DNA of 64,000 nucleotides, from the NCBI GenBank assembly GCA_963922205.1, contig CAWUHX010000307.1, positions 328,852 to 392,851 on the forward strand, given 5' to 3'. The DNA comes from Romanomermis culicivorax. Its lineage: Eukaryota > Nematoda > Enoplea > Mermithida > Mermithidae. The position numbers and the translations under genes are program-made. Below the pieces are notes generated by a model that saw nothing but the letters and a program-made list of their open reading frames with translations, ran no database searches and was not told the DNA's origin. This document shows, piece by piece, positions 1 to 12,100 of this stretch. Positions within the stretch are counted from its first letter, which is position 1, and every line of letters starts with the position of its first letter.

Positions 1-1305
1 ACATGTTTTCAATGCAATCAAGTCGGGCATTTCGCCAGAAATTGTAATTCACCAGGTACTCAAAAGTCATGCCAAATTTGCTTTAGGAGTAATCACATGA
101 CTCGAGACTGTAAAAGCAGATGCATTCACTGTTCTCAGACTGGTCACAGATCCAGCCATTGCATATCAAAAAGCTACTCAAATGCAGAATGTTTTCTTTG
201 TAAGCAAAAAGGTCACACGAGTAGATATTGCCCCAACCAAATGACCCCTAACATCCAAAATCACATTGAAGAGAGACTACCCCCTCCACAAATGAACATT
301 GATGTCCCAGTCATGTACTCCACATTGCCCACTGTCCAGCATCAACCTCAACATGCTTTAAATACAGTTCTGCCCAGCAGTCATAAGCAGTTTGACCCCC
401 AGTATGTCCTTGACATACCCCTTCATGATACAAGCAGCACTTCAAAAATTGCATCACCAAAAAGCAGTGACATGTTGAAATCCAAACTCCCCCAGCCAAA
501 AATTGCACAGAAACATAAACATCCTGAAACCAGTGAGACGTCCAAAACTGAACCAGCATACAAAAAGGAACGCCCAATGTTTTCACAATTGCAGGACCTT
601 CCCACAGACCCCAACACATTCCCCAGGCGAAAAACTTCTCTTCCTACCCCCAAAGCACGAAAAAATCGTAAAATTCATTTTGCAGCTAGCATTTCCCAGA
701 GTAAAAGTAGTGGAATCTGCAGTTCTAGTTTAAACGACGTCAGCAAGCCCCAAATCCCCCATCCCAATACATGCATCGCCCCTGTTTCTTGTCCCCTGCC
801 AGCAAAAAATTCAACCGCCCAATCTCATTTTCCCACCCAAAACAAACAGAAACGTCTTCATACATTCCCATGGCTAAAAAGCAAAGTAGAATCGACCAAG
901 AGTGACAGGATTGAAGCGGAAAAAGCTGAGTTAATCAATTTCTTATCCAAATATCAGCCCCTTCACACTGAGTCAAAAACACATGTGAGTCACAGGCCAC
1001 TTGTCTCCCACAGCATTGGTACAAGTAATTATAAACACAGACACAGACCCCTTTTTCGAAAACCACCAAAAGCAAAACAAAGCATCAAACACAAAGTTGA
1101 GCAACTTAAGAAAGCTGATGTTATCAATCAAAGCACATCCCCTTCATGTAAAACAGGCAGATCAATCGTTCAGACAAATTCCCCAATTCCCCCTATCCCT
1201 CCAAGTCTTCGACCCCAAAACCCTCTCTCCCTCGACCCCCTTGAACGAGGACGTTCAACTCTGGAAGGAGGGAAATGTAACGTACCTGCTAAAGCAGTAC
1301 TGTAA
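1..1305 (+). pseudogene. Gag C-terminal region with four CCHC knuckles, fused to an RT stub by internal deletion
   Basis: The frame is open from base 1, so the true start lies upstream. Four CX2CX4HX4C zinc knuckles are visible in tandem at about 4-45, 70-111, 121-162 and 190-231; such knuckles bind genomic RNA in retroelement nucleocapsids. A long Pro/Lys/Ser-rich spacer follows. From about 905 the sequence matches the linker before RT and the first part of RT seen again at 3650-3890 of the neighbouring copy. It then jumps directly to the extreme 3' end of the element, close to the LTR. Protease, most of RT, RNase H and integrase are therefore deleted from this copy. The frame runs about 30 bases into the LTR before its stop. 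This is a defective copy and four knuckles is more than the usual one or two. Confidence 0.75.
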
Positions 1306-2169
1306 ATATGTAGCATACTGTATGTGATATTCGTTTATTTTCATATATTCTCATTTATTAATTTATCGTCTCAAGGATGTCTGGGATTCACACCCAAACA
1401 TTCCTACAAAATTACGTGAAGTACTTTATTTTGATCCGTTCACACCCCGGTAGCCCAATTAAGATGCCCTAATTAATCTGCACAAACGGCAGCTGTTCCC
1501 CTAGAACCTACACTAAACTACACATTCCACAGCTACCGTAATCCCCCGTAAAAGTCGTAAACAACACCTGCACACAGTAAAATACCTAGAAGCCCCGCCG
1601 TACAATAGTCTCAAGTGTAACAGTAGCGGCGGCCCCACAAAACGTGTGTATACAGAGAAACCGATACAGGAAGCATGCACAGAAGCACAGAGGTGTGGCC
1701 AAGCCCACCGTAGAAAGCAAGCAAAGCACAGAAAGCATACAGTACCAGAAAAGCATTAGAGAGGCGTAGTTAAGAAAGCATGAAAAGCGTAGCCGGAAAC
1801 GACGATTGGCGGAAGAAAATGGACAGAAGCTCGACCTCCCGCAGCGTCCAGGGAGTGGCCAAAATCGCCGTATAAAAGAAGAAGCAAAGCGTGATTTTGA
1901 TCATTATATTCTGGTTCTTATTCTGGTATCGTTTTATTCTTGATCCGCGCTCGCCCCGTCTTTATACATTTGCAAGCGGCCGACTATTCGAAAGCATTTA
2001 AACCGAGGCCCCCGTCCGTATTTTAATCCGAAGCGCGTATATTTATCGACGTTCAAGCGACCGTCGAATTAGCCGTTGTTGTTGTAACCGCTCGCCCTGC
2101 CCCGTATTTGCCCCGCCGTATCGACCGATTGGTCCAAGTAAAGTACCTCACAGAAATCTGGTCGTTACA
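1276..2169 (+). repeat. LTR of the old Ty3-type element (middle LTR)
   Basis: It begins TGTAACG directly after a purine-rich tract (GGAAGGAGGGAAA) and ends GTTACA, so it has the TG...CA ends of an LTR. A TATA-like box, TATAAAAG, lies at 1871-1878 and could mark the promoter. Its partner is at 6443-7311, and a solo copy in the opposite orientation is at 33753-34642. No clear tRNA-primer site follows it, which agrees with deletion of the 5' internal region of this copy. Confidence 0.85.
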
Positions 2170-2171
2170 AC

Positions 2172-3014
2172 AGGCATGTAGCCCTTTACAAGCAGAATAA
2201 TACATGGGTCAGTGAAACAGGATTCCCGCATGTCACAGATCTACACTTAGAAATCATATGGAACCGTAATTTCTCCCTCTTCCATTTCAACACACCTGCA
2301 ATTTTTCATGATCAACTCGCAACCATTTCAACCAACTTACTCTTTTTGAAACAATACATTTACAAAACTCACACACTTGAAAACGTTAAAAAACTCATCA
2401 ATTACACCACCCAAATGTCTCTTAACTCCGATACAGTTTACAACATGATCTCAGGCAGTGGTCAAGCAATTGACAATACCCTCTCTGGCGCCGGTCAAGG
2501 CATAGAACATGTAATCACCGGCACTACCCAAAGCCTCCCAGATGGATTAAATAATTTACTCAAAGGACCCCTGCAAATCATTGTCAATCTAGCCATTATT
2601 ACTGTAGTCTTTGCAGGCGTCTTTTACTCTTTTCTTATTGTTCGAAAATATTTCCCTTCCCCAAAGCATCATGTTACCAATGAACATGCATACAAAATAC
2701 CATCACACACCAGGCATTTACATGAGACCATTCCCCTGTCATTTGGCCGTGCTCTCTTAGAATTAGCCAATTGTCGTGGGGCCCAAACTCAGCAGAAATA
2801 CGTCCTTGTCAATATTGATATCCCCAGAACTCCTGCAATCAAACTTGTCAATCAAATCCACCAATCTGGATCAAATAAGTCACTTCAAAACATATTTGAG
2901 AAACATACTCTCCACATCCCGATCACACTAAATGGCAAACTAATTACAAAAGGCATGATTGACACTGGTGCTGTATACTCACTCATTGATTCGCGAATCC
3001 CTCAAATCCTATAG
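2172..3014 (+). pseudogene. Env-like membrane-anchor segment in frame with an aspartic protease start
   Basis: The frame is open from the LTR boundary to a TAG at 3012-3014. The first part reads like an extracellular segment, then a Gly-rich stretch (about 2440-2570). A strongly hydrophobic membrane span follows, roughly 2570-2640, ending in a basic stop-transfer sequence. About 110 residues later comes an aspartic-protease active site, IDTGA, near 2960. A membrane anchor upstream of the protease is not the usual Ty3 order. The Gly-rich segment before the membrane resembles in layout the membrane-proximal part of class III fusion glycoproteins; this is inference from layout, not a homology match. 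It could instead be an unrelated membrane segment or a recombination junction. The protease is broken by the stop and then a frameshift near 3150. Confidence 0.55.
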
Positions 3015-5153
3015 CTAGACATTAAACCTACGCTAGTCCAAGCCAAAGCAGCAAATAACCTTCCGATTCACATTGTAGGAACCACCTTTGTTACAGTAAC
3101 AGCCCAAACTATCCAGGAAACAATAATGGTCTATGTCCAAAAAACTGCACAGTGGATGTCCTCCTAGGCAAAAACTTTCTCAGTTGATTTTCAGAATACA
3201 CTATCAACAATCAGAAGTCCCAGGTCAAATTTGGCAATGTCATACTACCTTGTGATGGCCTAGAATATAGTCCCCTTTGGACCCGTGGTAGAACCTACTT
3301 AGACGAGAAACTGGAATTACCACTCCCTACAGTCACCGAATTCACTGTCCCACTGCCCAAATCGTACTTAAAAGTTCAACAGCTTGAATTCACTCCAAAA
3401 CCCAAACAGAATGCCAAAGTTCACCTCACAGTTTGTGTCTCTGAAAACCAAAACAGTCGCATACGCATCTCAGTTTTAAACACACAAGAAACGGCCCAAA
3501 TTCTTTACCCTGGAACATGCATCGGTACAGTCTCATGTTACATCCCAAAACAAAATGCTCTGGCTAAACTAACCCCCTGGACGCAAAACCAGCCAAACCA
3601 TTTTGATACATCCACATGGTTAAAAGAAAATGTTAACTTAACCTCCAGTGACCTCACAGAAGCAGAAAAAACCCAACTCCTATGCGCCCTATCAAAGTAT
3701 CCCACGTTATATGCTAAATCCAAAATGGACGTAGGTAGAACCACCCTTGCTTCACACACAATTGACACCAATGGCTCCCAACCCTTATGTAGACACCTTT
3801 TTCAGACTTCCCCAAAGGAAAAGCAAATCATACAAGCAGAAGTTGAGCAACTCGCAGCAGCAGGTGTCATAAGCCAGAGCAACTCTCCATGGTGCACCAA
3901 TACAGTCTTAGTCCCCAAAAAAGATGGAAGCCATCATTTATGCATTGATTTTAGAGGCCTCAATGAAGTAACAAAAAAAGATACCTTTCCCTTGCCTCAC
4001 ACAGACAAAATTCTAGACAACCTGCGTGGAACAAAATATTTTATGTCTCTTGACCAATCAAATGCCTACTATTCCATTCCAATTACAGAAGCAGACAGAG
4101 AAAAAACTGCCTTTAATTGCTCAGCCGGACAATAACAGTTTAACTATCTCCCCTTTGGTCTCACCAACGCCCCTGCCACATTTCGAAGGTTAATGGATGT
4201 TATCCTTTCAGGATTGCAATGGAACATGTGCCTTGTCTATCTCCATGATGTCTTAGTTTTTGCCGAATCCCATGCCCAAAGGCTAGAACGTTTAGACAAT
4301 ATTCTCACCCATTTCTCTAAAGCAGGCCTCAAACTCAACATCCAAAAATGCAAATTTTGCTAGCCCCAAGTCCAATACCTGGGTCATGTTATTTCTCAGC
4401 AAGGGATTTCACCAGACCCCAATAAAGTACAGTCCGTTTATGACATACCCACGCCCAAAAGCTCCAAAGAAGTCAAGTCATTCCTCGGCCTACCCTCTTA
4501 TTATCGCAGATTCATCCCGAACTGCTCCTAAATTTCGAGCCTCCTCACAGCATTGCTCAAAAAGAATTCGGACTTTTCCTGGGGGCCTGAACAGCAGAAC
4601 GCATTCACTAAACTCAAAGAGCTGCTTATTCATGCCCCAATACAACAACATCCAGACTTCACAAAACCATTCATTTTGCAAACTAATGCCTCAAAACTTG
4701 GCATAGGTGCCATTCTAAGCCAATTAGACAGTAAAGGTCAGGATCGCCCCATGGCTTTTGGGAGCCGCACATTGAAACCCGCAGAATGCAACTACCCAAT
4801 AACTGAGTTGGAAACCCTTGTCGTAGTTGAGTTTATCAAGTATTTCTGCCCCTATCTCTTCCAGCAGCATGTTATTGTCCACACCGACCATACTGCAGTT
4901 CAGGCAGTCTTGCAGAAAGAAAACCCCTCCCCTCGTATTGCCCATTGGGGATTAGCCCTCTCTGGTATTCAGCTAGACATCTGACCTAAGAAAGGCATTA
5001 CTAACCACAATGCAGATGCTATTTCTCATTTCCCCTCAGAAACAGCCAAGCAATCCTTTGATATTGAGCAACTAGAAACCCATCCTGAGATATCAGCCAT
5101 TAATTCTATTCTCGAAGCCGAAGCAACTGAACAAGAGGAGCAACAGAAAAATT
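3015..5153 (+). pseudogene. Protease tail, reverse transcriptase and RNase H remnants
   Basis: Pieces of pol are read in several frames broken by stops (for example TAA at 4133-4135, TAG near 4362, TAA near 4528, TGA near 4982). The RT segment shows VPKKDG, the DFRGLN block, the LDQSNAYY block and a YxDD-equivalent site that reads YLHD near 4240, so a catalytic Asp is replaced by His. Downstream, the RNase H first-Asp site reads TNAS instead of TDAS near 4685. With the stops, these substitutions show that this copy cannot make active polymerase. Order and spacing match Ty3 pol (protease-RT-RNase H-integrase), and the integrase frame follows directly. Confidence 0.8.
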
Positions 5154-6410
5154 TTGCTGAACTTCAACGCACTGATGCAACTGTCAAATTATTTTAGCAA
5201 AAATCGCCACAAAACACTCCCTTACTATGATCAAATTCCCAGTGCATCAAAGATCATCCTTTGTATAGTCAACAAACAGGCAAAACTATACATCCCCAAA
5301 TCCCAAATACAGGATCTCATCGCCTCCCATCATGACAGCAAGTTTACAGGTCATTTTGCGTTCCGGAAAACCCTACACTTGCTCCGGCAAAAATATTTTT
5401 GGCCCGGAATGAGCCGTGATATCAAACGTTATTGTAAAACCTGCCATCCATGCCAGACACAGAAAGCCCTCCGGCACAAAATACTTGTGAATCTTGTCCC
5501 AATTCAACCGACAGCCCCATTTGACAGAGTCGGTGTTGATTGCATGGGGCCGTTACCCCTCACTGAAGACGGCAACGAATTCATTGTCGTCTTCATCAAT
5601 TATTTCACCAAGTATGTGGAGGCATTTCCGACCCCTGATATCACCGCAGCCACTATTGCCAAATTATTCGTAACCAAAATTGTTTGCCATCATGGCTCCC
5701 CAAAAATCATCCATTGTGATCATGGCTCTGATTTTGTATCCGATCTCTTTCCACAGATCACTGGTTTATGCAATACTCAGAAAATTCATACCACCCCATA
5801 CCATCCCATTGCCAATGGGGAAGTTGAGTGTTGCAACCAGACCCTAGCCACCCGTATCGGCATGTACATTAATTCAAATCAGACTGATTCAGATACTTAT
5901 CTACCCTTTGCTGTTTTTTCGATTAACATTCATAAGAATGATAGCACTTCATATCCCCCGTTCGAATTACTCCATGGTAGGCAGGCTAATCTACCATCAG
6001 ACGCAACGTTAAATTTTTTCCCTACATCCTACATGGTTGATCTCGACGATTACGCCCTTCGCATCAAATCTCACTTTACAGCAGCACTCTCAACTGTGCA
6101 GAAAAATTTGCAGAAAACCCAAGATCAATATACCCTTCAGTATAACAAGCATGCTCAGAACATCCATTACAAGGCGGGTGATCTCATTCTCTACAAAAAT
6201 CATTCGTGTAAACAAGGGCTGACTCCCAAATTCCTCCCTCACCAAAAGGGGCCCTATACAGTTACAAATTTCATGTACCCCAATGTTACACTCAAACACC
6301 CCCACAAGAATATCACTTTTATGGTACATGTAAACGAGACAACCCCTTTCTACCCTCGAGAAGCAACTACTGAAACCGCCTCCATCCCTCCTGACCCTGG
6401 AAACCCTTGA
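5154..6410 (+). CDS. Integrase of the old Ty3-type element (intact frame)
   Basis: Uninterrupted frame of 418 codons in an otherwise decayed pol gene; it is probably the C-terminal part of the former polyprotein rather than a separate gene. An HHCC zinc-binding region lies at about residues 60-105 (HHDSKFTGHF ... CKTCHPCQ). The catalytic core has the first Asp in VGVDCMG, the second in CDHGSDF and the Glu in GEVECCNQ, consistent with D,D-35-E. A chromodomain is not evident. The C-terminus has the GPY-like motif (KGPYTV) common in Ty3 integrases. The stop lies just before the polypurine tract and LTR, so no separate env gene follows. The protein would insert element cDNA into the genome; activity is doubtful because the rest of pol is dead. 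Confidence 0.8.
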   Translation: MLNFNALMQLSNYFSKNRHKTLPYYDQIPSASKIILCIVNKQAKLYIPKSQIQDLIASHHDSKFTGHFAFRKTLHLLRQKYFWPGMSRDIKRYCKTCHPCQTQKALRHKILVNLVPIQPTAPFDRVGVDCMGPLPLTEDGNEFIVVFINYFTKYVEAFPTPDITAATIAKLFVTKIVCHHGSPKIIHCDHGSDFVSDLFPQITGLCNTQKIHTTPYHPIANGEVECCNQTLATRIGMYINSNQTDSDTYLPFAVFSINIHKNDSTSYPPFELLHGRQANLPSDATLNFFPTSYMVDLDDYALRIKSHFTAALSTVQKNLQKTQDQYTLQYNKHAQNIHYKAGDLILYKNHSCKQGLTPKFLPHQKGPYTVTNFMYPNVTLKHPHKNITFMVHVNETTPFYPREATTETASIPPDPGNP

Positions 6411-6442
6411 ACAAGGACGTTCAACTCCGGTAGGAGGGAAAT

Positions 6443-7311
6443 GTAACGTACCTGCTAACGCAGTACTGTAAATATATAGCATACTGTATGTGATAGTCAT
6501 TTATTAAATATCATTTCATTTTCGTAATTTATTGTCTCAAGGGTGTCTGGGATTCACACCCAAACATTCCTGTAAAATTATGTGAAGTACTTTATTTTGA
6601 TCCTTCCGCACCCCGGTAGCCGCTATTGACCCAATTAAGACACCCCAATTAATTTGCACAATGGCAGCTGGTCCCCTAGAACCTACACTAAACTACACAT
6701 TTCATGGCTACCGAAATTCCTCATAAAAATCGTAAACAACACCTGCAAACAGTAAAAAGTAAAAGCCCGGCCAGCCAGTAGTCTCAAGTGGGATGATAGC
6801 GATGGTCCCACAAAACATGTGTACACAGAGGAAATAGATACAGAAGCATGCACAGAAGCACAGAGGTGTGGCTAAGCCCACTGTAGGAAGCAAGCACAGA
6901 GAAGACATGAAAAGCCTACAATACTAGGAAAGCATTGGAGGGCGTGACCAAATTAGCGAGAATAACTGAGCAGGAAGCAGCGATTGGTGGAAGAAGATGG
7001 ACAGAAGCAAGACCTCCCGCAACGCCCAGGGAGTGGCCAAAGAAGCTGTATTTAAGGAGAAGTAAAGCATGATTTAGTCAGTTCTCTGTTTTCATGATTT
7101 TTAGTGTTATTTGCAAGCGAGATTTTCTTTTCGGAAGCAGTTAAGCCGTGTTAGTAATGGCAAGCATTGTATTGTATCTCGTCGACGAATCAAGCGATCG
7201 TCGATCCCGCAATTTGTGCTATTGTGCCGCGCCGTATTCCCCTACTCCATTGTACGTTGCTTCACCATCCGTTCAGGATAAAGTAAAGTACTCCCAAAAC
7301 TGGTCGTTACA
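6443..7311 (+). repeat. 3' LTR of the old Ty3-type element
   Basis: Begins TGTAACGTACC after the purine tract GGTAGGAGGGAAA and ends GTTACA. It is homologous along its whole length to 1276-2169 but clearly diverged. The TATA region of the other LTR is altered here (GTATTTAAGG near 7046). Confidence 0.85.
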
Positions 7312-7348
7312 TCTGCATCATGAAGGAAAAATTTATTGAATGGAGTAA

Positions 7349-8193
7349 AGGCCGATGTATACTCGTCCCGATCCTTTAAAATGGCCTTTCCTGAGTCAGG
7401 AAAGCTCATTCCCTAAACTTTCGATCCTGACTCAATCCGTAATCCTGAAATCAGGATCGGGACAGCGTTCCCGACTTAATAAGGAAAGGTGTTCCCGCTG
7501 TCTTCCTGGTCAGGAAAGGATGGCTTTCCTGACCTGGGGAACAAAGTACAAGCCTTCCGTACTTTTTAGGGATCGGGAAAGCTACTAGCCACAGTAAATA
7601 GTCATCAAATGCGCTACTGCTTCAGCCTGCGCATCATCTTAGTTACATCTTTCGGTAATTGAAATGGAAAATGAAGTGAAATTAGCAAAAACTGAGAATT
7701 TGTTGCCAAATAAGATGAAGTAGTCAACTACGAAATAGATTTTTTCACGTTTTTTTTGTGAAATATGTGCGCACTTTACGCAAGTGTAATCCTTTACAAC
7801 CAAAGCAGGTACTAATATTGTACTAATACTTTTAAATTTTAAAATTAAAAAATTTTAAATTGTAAAATTCAATAAATTCAATAAACACGGCAAACAAAAT
7901 GACGTAGACACATGTATGTAAACATGTGCAACGTAAACGCAAACAAAAAAATAATCAATATAATGTACAAGTTCAATAAAATGTATAAAATCTACTGTCT
8001 GGTCGTCTTTATTTATACAACTTACGCATTTCAATATATAATCTTACTGTAAAATATTTGTCATGTAGTCGTCCTGATCCTCAAATTTAATGACGTTAAG
8101 GACGACTTTACCTGGTCCTGTCCTTTCCTGATCCTTATCGGGTCAGGAACTCAGGATTAAGGATCAGGATTATTGATTACTATACAACGGCCT
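7349..8193. mobile_element. MITE with AGGCCGATGTATA ends and TAA target duplication
   Basis: The left end reads TAA-AGGCCGATGTATA (TAA at 7346-7348) and the right end reads TATACAACGGCCT-TAA (TAA at 8194-8196). Three-base TAA/TTA duplications are typical of PIF/Harbinger elements. No transposase is visible, so it is non-autonomous. The subterminal DNA is crowded with TCCTGATCC and its complement GGATCAGGA. A second copy in opposite orientation is at 33214-35430. Confidence 0.75.
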
Positions 8194-9118
8194 TAAATGA
8201 GCCTTCCATAATTTTGATTAAAAGTTCGACTGCGACTTCGCTGCATCGATCATTTCAAAATGAACGGAGTATAACATGCAAAATTTTCAAAACCAAGAAA
8301 AATGGAATTTCCAGAAATTCGTTTCAATTTCATCATGTATAAAGTGATTAATGTCATACAAACCATCTCTCATAGAGGTGTTATGCTCTAGCTGTTCTTC
8401 GATCAGAACAGCAAATCTCATTGCATTACTGGGTCTCTCGGCACTGTTTTTTTCCACGGACTTCTTTCCACAAATGTGGAAAGGGGTCCAATTTTTTTCC
8501 ACGTGTGGAAAAAAATTTTTTTCGTCTTAAAATCTTCGTTTATTCGCTTGAAAATGCTCACAGACGCTTTATCGCACTATTTTTGAGCTTTTTCAAGCCT
8601 CCCGGTGTTTTTAGGGAAGTTAATTCATTAAAATTGGAGAAAAAAAAGGAAACCCATTCCAAAATGTTTGTTAATGTTCATTAATGAATTCTTTATGGCA
8701 ATCATCAAGTTGGCAAACATAATATCAGCAGAAAAGTTAAAATCCTTCTCTTCGAAAAACGCTAAAAATTAATTAGAGACGGAATAGAACTACAGTTGCA
8801 CTAAATAATTTTAATTGAGTAATGACTGTAATGTAGCTAAAGCCGGATAGTGATATTAATGCTTACCAGCGCGAATCGCAAGAAAAATTTTGAGGTTTTG
8901 GATTTTTAAAATACATATTTGACTTATCATGCGATAATAACATCTTCATCATAACAATCCAAATCGAAGAACGGCCCTGCGTACACCAAAAACAGGGCAT
9001 ACTTCATTTTTTCGACGAGTGAAATGACAGGGAAAGGCAAATTGCATCAATATTTTAGTAAAACTCAAAATTTCACGCGGCTTCGGATGGTTTCATTTCC
9101 TCCATTTACACAAATTGT
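8194..9118. other. No gene seen; MITE-like fragment with CACTGTTTTTTTCCAC
   Basis: AT-rich DNA downstream of the minus-strand gene. At about 8443-8520 there is a hAT-like end (CACTGTTTTTTTCCAC) followed by TTCCACANNTGTGGAA-type palindromes. I found no matching right end, so it is a fragment. Nothing else is recognised. Confidence 0.4.
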
Positions 9119-12100
9119 TCATGTTGAAGGTGCGGATTTATTGTCTAATTTGAGAGCCGAATTTTCGCCTGACCTTGGAGTGCTAGGCGGCGATATTTGC
9201 AATTTCTCGTGCTTCACTTTTTTGGATTGCATTATCAATATTTCTTCCTCGCTTTTCTTCATTTCTTTCCAAGCTTTTATTTTTTGCTGCATCTCTAGCG
9301 CTCTTAGTTCTCGTTGTCTAGAATGAAAAATATATATCATCGCAAGTTTTCTAGAGCATGCAGCAATTACAATAGGCTGGTTAGTTGTTTTCCGCGAAGC
9401 TTCGAATTACTTGCTCACTTGGGCGCCAGAGAAAGATAGACGTGAACTTTTGAAAGTAATGCGCCAATAATACTGTCGTCACCAAATCAACTCAGTGGCC
9501 CGATTTTTAGAAGAAAGAACGCGTATCAAGTTTTTTATCACTCCGAAAGACCCACCCCTTAAAATCAACATAAAGCGGCATTCAGATTGCGAGAGGAATT
9601 GTTCGTCAACATGGAAATATCTTAACCAGGAAGATAAGGAATGAACTGGTTTTTGACCGTCTTAGCAGAAACTATAATGTATTCTGAGGTCCATGACCAG
9701 TTACATCAAATAGACTTATGCTCCAGCTGATCTGCAACTTGAGCTGTAGCTTGTGACTGAGTAAGTTTATGTGACGATGCAAAAAGGGTGCAATCGTACT
9801 TTTTCCCCTCCTGTAGACTTGATGTTGCGCATCCAAATCACGCCTCAGACCTCAATTTACATGTCGGGCCCTGCTGCAGTCGCAGCAGGCGATGTACGGC
9901 TGTGCAGTCGGTGATATAGCAACCACCCAGTGTGCGATAACCGTTACAGTTTGCCGTTAAGGCGCAGCTCAGATGCAGCTCAACTCGTAATAGAAGACAC
10001 ATCGAGATAGTTGACCCGTATCTGAGCTGTACCTTTACCGCAATGTTGTAATACACAGAGTTGAGCTACAGCTCAGCTGCAGTTTAACTTTCTCGATATG
10101 TTTTGTGTGTAGAGTTAAGTTGCAGCTGAGCTGCACTTAAAATCAATGATATAAGACATGAACTTAAGCTGCAGCTCTGCCAGCTCAAGTCTCGTTTATT
10201 AAACCGGTCCCTGTTCTTTCTGACAGCTGTTCTTTGAGATTTTGAATGGGTTATAAAATCCATCAGGCGCGTATGTCAAAATCAGGACAGAATTGGCATG
10301 ATGTCGGGAAAAATATAGATCATTCTACAAGAGCAAATTCAAAAAGATAGACGCAAAATGGGGACTCTTCTATGATCCTGTCAAATGCCTGAATCGGGCT
10401 TGATTTTCCGGCCCCGCCCGAAAACTTTTTTAAGAAGCCCGAACACGGCCCGGTCCCGAATCGGGCTTTAACCTTGAGGCCCGGCCCGATTAAAAACAAC
10501 AAGGCGCGAAGCCCGACCCGAAAGTCCTATTTTAAGACACACTTTCTGAGAAAATTCAGCTTCTCATACAGAGTTGTAAAAGATAATTAAACCTACCTGG
10601 AAATCACATATTTGGTGTAACTTGGTGCGCTAGGAACAAAAATGATATATATTTCGTCTGAAAATCAAAAGTCGCATAGCCACAGTAAGACAAAAATTGA
10701 CAATTTTCGACCTTTTCGATTTTTGACATACAGATCTTTCGACTTTTGCAAGTTAGCTTCGTCAGACATGGTGTTCTGAAAACTTACCCAATATTAGGCC
10801 AATCGATGGGTCACAATTTACTGTAGGATTCATTAGCGTAAAGTTTGTATCAAGAATACAGTGGTGCTCGAAACATCAAATTTTGAGAGCGAAAAATCTA
10901 CTACTAAAGCTCAGAAGCACCGAAAAATTCCCTATTCAATAGATAGTTTACTATGTCTTCTACCTGCTGACAAATAATTACGGAAATTAATGTACTGCTA
11001 GAGGGTCGCAGGACTTGGAGTATGAATACCATTTTATAACTACAGCTTGATACATTTTAAAAATCAGACATCGTTCCTAACGCATCAAGTTACATCAAGT
11101 ATATGATTTTCGGATAAGGTTTATTTTTTACTTATCACAACCCCGTTGGATTCTCTCAGAAATCGTGTCTTAGAATTTTGTGTAACCAATTTCATTTGGT
11201 AGAGTAAACAACGGAAGTAGAGAAGAAAGAGTGTGAATACAGAGTACAGTTGGTCGGGCCGAGCTTTGTCTACTTTTTTCATGGTTTTTGGTTTTGAAAA
11301 ATTGAAAATCTTCTGGTTTTCTTCAGATACCCTGAAAAGAATTAAGTGTGACGAACAAAATTTATTCGATGCAGCAATCACAACGAACATAGTCAAAATT
11401 ATAACTTGCACATAAAATTTTTTTGGGCTTTGTCGTTTTCTGACTCGCCGACCACGTGGATTTGGGCATACGACATGCTCATTTTCCTTTGACAACTTCT
11501 CAATCATTGCTGGGGAGTCAAATCTGCTGGGAGTCAGCAAAAATCTGCTGGGGGTCAATAAAAATCGGCTGGGGTCAACCCCCCCCCACGTGCATGTATG
11601 GTCACCTCATTCAAAACTTGATAAATTTTGGACGAAACTTTTATATTTTTGAAATCAGCATAACTTTACCGAAAGCGGGTACAGTAAATTTCCACAGTCA
11701 GTGTTCATTTTCTGAAAAACTCGCCCTAAATTGTTGGTATAAAACACGTCGCATTTTTAGAGTTAATTTTGCAATAATGCTCATACTTGTTGCCCTCTAT
11801 TCCGCCTTGCGTTTGAGTCATGTCTTGTGATTCGGTAATTTGCATATTTTGATTCCGGATGAATCTTTGTTGTCTCTTGATCAAAGTGTGCATGACGAAA
11901 CCGGCGGTGAGAAAAATGATCAGAGCGACGCCCAAATATAATAAAACGTATGTCCACTGGGAAGAATCGGTCGGCGCTTGGGTAGTCAGGATTATGTGAT
12001 TGGCGTCATCATCGGTGCCGTCAAAATCATCGGCTTGAACCAGAAAATCATTAATCGATCTGTCGGCTTTAAGCGCTAAAAACATCAAAATAACGAATAA

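Larger units (their letters stand above)
1..7311 (+). mobile_element. Decayed Ty3-type LTR retroelement array (internal - LTR - internal - LTR)
   Basis: Two related LTRs (1276-2169 and 6443-7311) begin TGTAACGTACCTGCTAA and end GGTCGTTACA. Each is preceded by a purine tract and flanked by retroelement coding remnants. The internal part to the left of the first LTR (1-1275) carries the 3' end of a copy whose 5' LTR is outside the window. The part between the LTRs carries protease, RT, RNase H and integrase. So two internal regions share the middle LTR, as expected after LTR-LTR recombination or tandem insertion. The LTRs differ by many substitutions and indels (894 against 869 bp) and the frames carry stops, so the array is old. 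A third LTR of this family sits alone at 33753-34642. No target duplication can be checked because the left end is missing. Confidence 0.85.

Noticed and set aside
4105-4135. RT frame of the old element ending at 4135 as a real short protein
   Set aside because: The stop interrupts a continuous RT alignment that resumes immediately after it; this is a pseudogene break.
11726-11786. Extension of the membrane-protein exon 1 to the stop at 11726
   Set aside because: A good donor (GTATGA) lies at 11786-11781 and splicing to 9317 keeps phase; the extension has no conserved character.
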